The notes beneath the pieces were generated by a model. That model did not search any database. It saw only the letters and a program-made list of their open reading frames with translations, and was not told the DNA's origin. A stretch of DNA of 18,809 nucleotides from Hyphomicrobiaceae bacterium (lineage in GTDB: Bacteria; Pseudomonadota; Alphaproteobacteria; Rhizobiales; Hyphomicrobiaceae): contig JACKJI010000031.1 of assembly GCA_020638035.1 (NCBI GenBank), positions 1-18,809 on the forward strand. The letters are read 5' to 3'. Shown one piece after another: positions 14,519 to 18,809 of the stretch (position 1 is the first letter of the stretch; each line of letters begins with the position of its first letter). Both the position numbers and the translations under genes were made by a program.

Positions 14519-15010
14519 TCAGCCGCGTGACAACGACAGGTCCAGTCCCTGGAAGGTTGACCCGGTGGTCGAGATGCTGACCGACTGGGATGCGCCGCCA
14601 AGCCGCACCGACATGTTGCCGTCGAGGCCGCCGCCCTGGATCTTGAGCGTCAATTTGCTGGAGGAGGCCTGGCCGGTCACCTGACCTGCGGCATTATAGG
14701 TGCGCTCCTCCCAGCTTCCCGAGACGCTGCCGTTCGCATAGGACAGATTGGCGCGCATCTCGATCTTGTTGGCAGCGCTCGCGCAGCGGATCGCCATGCC
14801 CAGTCCCGAGCCGCCGTCGCTGGTGGTGTAGTAGGCCTTGCAGCGGATTGCCTCGGACTTTCCGCCCTCCAGCCGCACTTTGCCTTGACCCGACCATGTG
14901 CCAGCGAGGTTGGCGAATGGGCTTTCGGCGGCCGCCGGGAGGTTTCCCGCGATCAGGGCGGCCGCTGTGATCAGGGCCACGGTACCCGCTCGGCCGGTCA
15001 CGCGTTTCAT
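14519..15010 (-). CDS. Exported protein, probably beta-rich, unknown function
   Basis: The ATG at 15010 is preceded by GAGGAGAGACGAAA, a strong ribosome site, and gives 163 aa. Residues 1-28 (MKRVTGRAGTVALITAAALI, then AGNLPAAA) are a Sec signal peptide with an AAA-like cleavage site. The mature protein starts ESPFANLAGTWSGQGKV, a pattern common in small beta-barrel exported proteins. It continues with alternating polar/hydrophobic strands (AIRCKAYYTT, GLGMAIRCASAANKIEMRANL, VSGSWEERTYNAAGQVTG, SKLTLKIQGGG) and ends in a serine/leucine strand. Two cysteines (IRCK and IRCA) may pair. It resembles a lipocalin-like fold by pattern only. It is the second of a run of minus-strand genes for small envelope proteins. 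Confidence 0.8.
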   Translation of the reverse strand: MKRVTGRAGTVALITAAALIAGNLPAAAESPFANLAGTWSGQGKVRLEGGKSEAIRCKAYYTTSDGGSGLGMAIRCASAANKIEMRANLSYANGSVSGSWEERTYNAAGQVTGQASSSKLTLKIQGGGLDGNMSVRLGGASQSVSISTTGSTFQGLDLSLSRG

Positions 15011-15334
15011 TTTCGTCTCTCCTCGTCCCATCCCGTGGCGCCGCATGAGCACCACCCCGGGGGCATTATTTCTGCAAGTTGCCCAAAATGCGAGTGCACG
15101 CCGGCCGCACCCGCCGTTCAGATGTGAATTGGCGGCTGTCCAGAGACGGATGGAGTGCGTATGCAGAGTTATCGGAGGGCCTCAGCCTGAATGGCGCCGC
15201 CCAAGATGGCTGGGGTCGATGTGAGAGCGCCCATGGTCGGTGGATCCTCCAGGGGGCATGCCGACGTTCGCGTCTGCACGAGCCGGCCGCCATATGGCAA
15301 GGCGGCGAGTGGTCCTCGCCGAACGCTGGGAACA
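15011..15334. other. Intergenic stretch without a gene
   Basis: This 324-bp, GC-rich gap lies between two minus-strand genes. The open frames here (for example 15079-15384 plus) show no family motif. A six-pair hairpin GGCGAG/CTCGCC at 15304-15320 lies 15 bp after the stop of the upstream gene and may end its transcript, though no T tract follows. The promoter of the exported protein gene should lie near 15040-15100, but I cannot assign it. Confidence 0.45.
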
Positions 15335-15625
15335 TCAGGCTTGTTTGCGGCAGACGAACCGCGCCAGCAGCATCGCCAACATGACAGGCGCCAGAGCGAT
15401 GATCGCATAGCCGAACACGTGCCGTTGCACGACGGACCGAAAGGCCGCCTGTGTCGCCGGATCGCCGGCCGAGACGTCCATCGGGATGTGCGGCCATGTG
15501 TTGATCGCATGTATGGTCACTACCCCGGCCCATGCGAGCGCAATCGCCAGCGAGAACATCAGGCAGCCGCTGCGCAGCCGTCCGCGGCGGCCCTCGTTAG
15601 CCTGAGGTGGTTGCTGCTGGTTCAT
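15335..15625 (-). CDS. Small two-helix membrane protein, unknown function
   Basis: The ATG at 15625 follows GAGGAATGTC and gives 96 aa. A basic N-terminus (RRGRLRSGC) precedes a first membrane helix, LMFSLAIALAWAGVVTIHAI, then a periplasmic loop of about 28 residues (NTWPHIPMDVSAGDPATQ...) and a second helix, FGYAIIALAPVMLAMLLARF, with the tail VCRKQA in the cytoplasm. No catalytic motif is visible. The open frame extends upstream to 15769, but that part overlaps the neighbouring gene's end and has no ribosome site. Its neighbours are other small envelope proteins; the function is unknown. Confidence 0.7.
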   Translation of the reverse strand: MNQQQPPQANEGRRGRLRSGCLMFSLAIALAWAGVVTIHAINTWPHIPMDVSAGDPATQAAFRSVVQRHVFGYAIIALAPVMLAMLLARFVCRKQA

Positions 15626-15749
15626 GACATTCCTCGCAGTTGTCGGCGGTGCTTGTGCCGATGTGACTTCATGAAGCGTGGTGCTTTCAATGATGCCGAT
15701 CCGGCATCGTTCGCACAGGTTCTGCCCGGCATGGTGATGAACAACCCGC

Positions 15750-16244
15750 TCACGACGACAGAGGTTCATACTTTTTCACGAACGGCACGCCATTGAACGT
15801 GTGAGTGCAGCAGGGGCAGCTGGGCGTCAGATCCTCGTTGCGCAACTGGGGTGCGACGAGCGCGAGCTTCCCGTCGCCATCGACGAAGAGGCCGCTGAAG
15901 TAGGACGATTCACCGATGCGGACATAGTCCTTTCGTTCGCGCTCGGTGCGCGCCACCAGCCAGTAGATCGGCTCCTCGCGGTCGAGGCGGCTGATGGCTT
16001 CCGCGTGGACCGCCGGCCAGTCCTTGCCGACCTTCGACAGCAGGAAGCGGAACAGCGGCGTGTAATCGAGGCCGCGCCGCTCTGTTCCATGCATCGTGCC
16101 GCGCGGAACCTCGTCGGCGATGTTGCGTTGCTCGCGTTTCGTGTTGCGCTGATGGCGCCAATCGCCACCGGTGTGATGGTGCACACCGCGCGCACGTGTG
16201 TTGACCTTGCGGTAGAGCGGTGCCTTCGTCCCGGTGCGTGTCAT
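15750..16244 (-). CDS. Conserved protein of unknown function with C-terminal CPCC motif
   Basis: From the ATG at 16244 the product is 164 aa and soluble. The N-terminal third is basic and histidine-rich (YRKVNTRARGVHHHTGGDWRHQRNTK), followed by GTMHGTERRGLDYTPLFRFLLSKVGKDWPAVHAEAISRLD, WLVARTE, VRIGESSYFSGLFVDGDG and the C-terminal PSCPCCTHTFNGVPF. The cysteines form a CxCC knuckle, but there is only one cluster, so a full zinc finger is not evident. The pattern looks like a widespread uncharacterised bacterial family. No strong ribosome site precedes 16244; an in-frame ATG at 16304 is an alternative, and the conserved-looking KVNTR region supports a start no later than 16244. It is divergent from the DsrL-like gene across 315 bp. 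Confidence 0.75.
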   Translation of the reverse strand: MTRTGTKAPLYRKVNTRARGVHHHTGGDWRHQRNTKREQRNIADEVPRGTMHGTERRGLDYTPLFRFLLSKVGKDWPAVHAEAISRLDREEPIYWLVARTERERKDYVRIGESSYFSGLFVDGDGKLALVAPQLRNEDLTPSCPCCTHTFNGVPFVKKYEPLSS

Positions 16245-16559
16245 GCGATCAAAACTAGAGTGGTTTCCATGCTTTGTGAATTCAGCCGAATGCGTGCCGA
16301 CCATTGACGCACTGCAATAATCTCGAATTGCAAAGTTTTTCTGACGAGAAAAGTCGGAATAAAAACAACGAGTCCGTTTGTCAGAGTGTGTTGCCGCATT
16401 CGAATATATTGACGTATCGTTAGCCGCAAAGCGAAGGCGCGCGCACAGATATTGCGGCGCTGCATGCAATCGGCGGATGGCTCTGCGATCGACGAGCCGT
16501 GCTTCGCGAATGATGGTCAGAAGGCCACAAGCCAATGGAAACGCTGACGGGAGCACGCC
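16245..16559. other. Divergent intergenic region before the DsrL-like gene
   Basis: The 315-bp gap has an AT-rich core at about 16310-16410 and must hold the promoters of both flanking genes. I cannot fix a -35/-10 pair with confidence. A weak A/T hairpin (TTTTCT-GACG-AGAAAA) lies at 16337-16352, and one GANTC site at 16370-16374. No gene is seen. Confidence 0.45.
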
Positions 16560-18515
16560 ATGACGGAGACCGCCACTAGTCCGACCAAGCTGACCTACCG
16601 CCGCTACAGGGATGGCGAGTCGCCCGAAGACTGGACCGACATGCAGGAACGGATCTTCCAGGCCGACCGCTCCTATAAGTGTCCCACCTACGTCCACAGA
16701 ACGCCACCCTGCCAGGGTTCGTGCCCGTCGGGCCACGACGTGCGCGGCTGGCTCTCGATTGCTCGCGGTCTCGATAAGCCGGCCGACAAGAACACGCCGT
16801 GGCAGGAATACGCGTTCACGCGCATGGTCGAGAGCAACCCCTTCCCTGCCATCATGGGGCGTGTCTGTCCGGCGCCGTGCGAGGATGGCTGCAATCGCAA
16901 CGAGGTGGACGACTACGTCGGCATCAACTCGATCGAGCACTACGTCGGTCAATGGGCAATTGAGCACAAGTTGAAGCTGCCGGCTCCCAGTCCCTCGACC
17001 GGTAAGAAAGTTGCCGTCGTCGGCTCTGGCCCGGCCGGGCTCGCCGCTGCCTACTTCCTGCGCCGCAAGGGGCATGCCGTCACCATCTTCGAGATGCGCA
17101 AGGAACTCGGCGGCATGATGCGCTATGGCATCCCTGGCTATCGCACACCGCGTGACGTGCTCGATGCGGAGATCCAGCGCATCCTTGATCTTGGTGTCGA
17201 CGTCGTCACCGAAAAGAAAATCGGTGTCGACATCGCGCTCGGTGATCTGGAGAAGGATTTCGATGCCGTCTTCATGGCGATCGGCGCGCAGAGCGGTTCG
17301 CCGCTGACCATCCCAGGCGCGGAAAAGGCGCCCAACTGCATCTCCGGCATCGCCTTCCTCACCGCCTTCAACGACGGCCGCCTGAAGCACTCGTCGGCGC
17401 GCGTGTTGGTCATCGGCGGTGGTGATACGGCGATGGACGTTGCCGCGGTGGCGCGCCGCCTCGGCCACATCGAGCATACGCATGAGAAGGACCGGCCGGA
17501 GTATGTCGTGCTCGGCCAGACCGCGCACGACGTCGCCACCATCGCCAAGCGCCAGGGGGCGGAGGTGATCGTCGTCTATCGCCGTCCAATCGAGAAGATG
17601 CCGGCCGCCAAGCAGGAGATCGAGCATGTCCTGCAGGAGGGCGTGAAGATCCAAGGCTCACTGGCCCCGGTCGAAGTGGTGCTCGACGGGAATGGCCGCG
17701 CCCGCGCGCTGAAGGTCATCCGCGTCGACTGGACCGGCGGCAAGATGAAGGAGATCGAGGGCTCGGAGCACGAGATCGAATGTGATCTCGTCGTTGCCGC
17801 GATCGGCCAGGCCGGCGATTTCTCGGGCATGGAAGATCTCAACAACGGCAAGGGCCTGATCAAGGCGGACCAGCTCTATCGCTGGCCGGGACGGCCCGGC
17901 ATCTTCGTCGGCGGCGACATCATCAAGCCGCATCTGCTGACGACGGCCATTGGCCATGCCTCGATCGCCAGTGAATCGATCGATCATTACGTTGCCGGCT
18001 CGCCGCCCGACAAGCGCCCCAAGGTCGACGTGCATCACTTCAACCTGCTGGGCGAGCTGCAGCAGCGCGGACTTGCGCCGGAGGAATATCCGCACGGCGA
18101 GGTGTTCAATACCGACTCGCAGAAGTTCGCGATCCACAACTACGAAGACCGCTCGCAGTCGCAGATCGTGCCGCACGACATGCTGTTCCTCGGTCACTTC
18201 AAGTACGAAGCGCGGCACGTGCGCTCCGAGAAGCACATCGGCGATGCGGAGGTGCTCGGCAACTTCGAGGAGCGTCTGCAGGTGCTCCTCGAGAAGCAGG
18301 CGCAGGAAGAGGCCGCCCGCTGCATGAGCTGCGGCATGTGCTTCGAGTGCGACAACTGCATGATCTACTGTCCGCAGCAGGCGGTGGAGCGTGTTCCCAA
18401 GAAGGAGCGTGCGCTCGGTCGCTACGTGACGACGGTCTATTCGAAGTGTATCGGCTGCCACATCTGCGCCGATGTTTGCCCGAGCGGCTACATCCAGATG
18501 GGGCTTGGCGAGTAG
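16560..18515 (+). CDS. DsrL-like NAD(P)H:acceptor oxidoreductase with C-terminal ferredoxin domain
   Basis: The 651 aa protein resembles the small subunit of glutamate synthase and DsrL. An N-terminal cysteine-rich domain has PPCQGSCP at about residues 49-56 and VCPAPCEDGC near residue 105 for iron-sulfur clusters. An FAD-binding Rossmann fold follows (VVGSGPAGLAAAYFLRRKG, about 152-175), then an NAD(P)-binding domain (VLVIGGGDTAMDVA, about 282-295), the second FAD contact GIFVGGD near residue 445, and a C-terminal ferredoxin part with CFECDNCMIYCP near residue 594 and CIGCHICADVCP near residue 630. Length and architecture match DsrL, which links NAD(P)H to the sulfite reductase DsrAB, rather than plain GltD (about 480 aa). 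No dsrAB or gltB lies in the window, so its partner is unknown. A 2-oxoacid:ferredoxin oxidoreductase partner is another possibility. GGGAG precedes the ATG at good spacing. Confidence 0.85.
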   Translation: MTETATSPTKLTYRRYRDGESPEDWTDMQERIFQADRSYKCPTYVHRTPPCQGSCPSGHDVRGWLSIARGLDKPADKNTPWQEYAFTRMVESNPFPAIMGRVCPAPCEDGCNRNEVDDYVGINSIEHYVGQWAIEHKLKLPAPSPSTGKKVAVVGSGPAGLAAAYFLRRKGHAVTIFEMRKELGGMMRYGIPGYRTPRDVLDAEIQRILDLGVDVVTEKKIGVDIALGDLEKDFDAVFMAIGAQSGSPLTIPGAEKAPNCISGIAFLTAFNDGRLKHSSARVLVIGGGDTAMDVAAVARRLGHIEHTHEKDRPEYVVLGQTAHDVATIAKRQGAEVIVVYRRPIEKMPAAKQEIEHVLQEGVKIQGSLAPVEVVLDGNGRARALKVIRVDWTGGKMKEIEGSEHEIECDLVVAAIGQAGDFSGMEDLNNGKGLIKADQLYRWPGRPGIFVGGDIIKPHLLTTAIGHASIASESIDHYVAGSPPDKRPKVDVHHFNLLGELQQRGLAPEEYPHGEVFNTDSQKFAIHNYEDRSQSQIVPHDMLFLGHFKYEARHVRSEKHIGDAEVLGNFEERLQVLLEKQAQEEAARCMSCGMCFECDNCMIYCPQQAVERVPKKERALGRYVTTVYSKCIGCHICADVCPSGYIQMGLGE

Positions 18516-18542
18516 CCAAGTCGCAGGGACTGCGGGCCATCA

Positions 18543-18573
18543 GCGCGAGGCGAGTGAAGTGTTCGCCTCGCGT
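18543..18573. terminator. Stem-loop after the DsrL-like gene
   Basis: CGCGAGGCGA at 18544-18553 pairs exactly with TCGCCTCGCG at 18563-18572 around a nine-base loop, with a G-T extension at 18543/18573. It begins 28 bp after the stop, in the gap between convergent genes. There is no T tract, so efficiency as an intrinsic terminator is uncertain. Confidence 0.55.
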
Positions 18574-18668
18574 GTGTTGACGGTCTGAGATCAGGTCGTT
18601 GTTGTGCTCTGACGCGCACGCCAACGTCGTGTTTTTCTTGAACTCCGACACGGCACGGCAATGGGGGC

Positions 18669-18809
18669 TCACGCTCCTGGCCGGCCGGTCTTGCGTGGCC
18701 GTCCACGCCGCTTCTTCTTTTCGGCGGGATCATCAATGTCGCGAGTGAGCGTCGGTCTCGCAGGGCGCGATGTGTCGGCCGCGGCCGTCTTTGGCGGCGT
18801 CATTGCGTG
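18669..18809 (-). CDS. C-terminal end of an unknown protein with AT-hook-like tail (5' partial)
   Basis: The minus-strand frame is open from the window edge to a TGA at 18671-18669, giving 46 residues. They are rich in Pro, Ala, Thr and Arg (PPKTAAADTSRPARPTLTR), then DIDDPAEKKKRRGRPRKTG and a final RPGA. The RGRPRK core is that of an AT-hook, a minor-groove DNA-binding motif, and occurs as a basic tail on several DNA- or RNA-binding proteins. The main domain lies outside the window. It could instead be a short ORF starting at the ATG three codons in. The identity is unknown. Confidence 0.45.
   Translation of the reverse strand, partial: HAMTPPKTAAADTSRPARPTLTRDIDDPAEKKKRRGRPRKTGRPGA

Noticed and set aside
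16305..17654. Upstream part of a 634-codon minus-strand frame
   Set aside because: It is antisense to the DsrL-like gene and runs through the intergenic region; only the last 164 codons (15750-16244) look like a real protein.

Overview
The window looks like ordinary chromosome from a GC-rich alphaproteobacterium, most likely of the order Hyphomicrobiales (Rhizobiales). The taxonomic pointers are a CtrA cell-cycle regulator, a SciP (DUF1153) protein, an alphaproteobacterial-type FliJ, a Rhodobacter-type PmtA-like methyltransferase, and a short-form HisG paired with HisZ. I see no insertion sequence, prophage, CRISPR array or rRNA.

Layout. (1) 1-1053: the 3' part of a GNAT/BioF2-like acetyltransferase. 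(2) 1173-4633: hisS, hisZ and hisG on the plus strand. HisS and HisZ are paralogues (tRNA charging versus histidine biosynthesis); hisZ and hisG overlap by the ATGA form. (3) 4742-4818: a CAU-anticodon tRNA on the minus strand with a readable sigma-70 promoter. (4) 5010-7031: mnmA then a pmtA-like lipid methyltransferase on the minus strand, ending in a clear terminator at 4935-4975. (5) 7083-7857: about 770 bp with no credible gene. (6) 7924-10876: a cell-cycle/flagellar cluster of sciP (+), an unnamed lipoprotein (-), fliJ (-) and ctrA (+). Candidate CtrA boxes lie before sciP, ctrA and fliJ, and ctrA has a textbook terminator. (7) 11105-12894: a two-gene minus-strand unit, an SDR fused to a DoxX-like membrane domain followed by a DUF2269 membrane protein. 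(8) 13116-13775: a YcbL/glyoxalase-II-like metallo-hydrolase. (9) 13951-16244: four minus-strand genes of unknown function: two small exported proteins, a two-helix membrane protein and a conserved cytoplasmic protein with a CxxC. (10) 16560-18515: a large DsrL-like NAD(P)H:acceptor oxidoreductase with C-terminal ferredoxin clusters. (11) 18669-18809: the tail of a minus-strand gene ending in an AT-hook-like basic motif.

The most coherent system is region 6. CtrA and its inhibitor SciP sit within 3 kb of each other, with CtrA-type half-site pairs in front of both and a weaker one in front of fliJ. This suggests a locally wired feedback circuit, and it encloses an uncharacterised lipoprotein. 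The other points worth following are the orphan DsrL-like enzyme and the group of small exported or membrane proteins at 13.9-16.2 kb. I found no clear evidence of a wholly new system; the unknowns are individual genes and regulatory structures.
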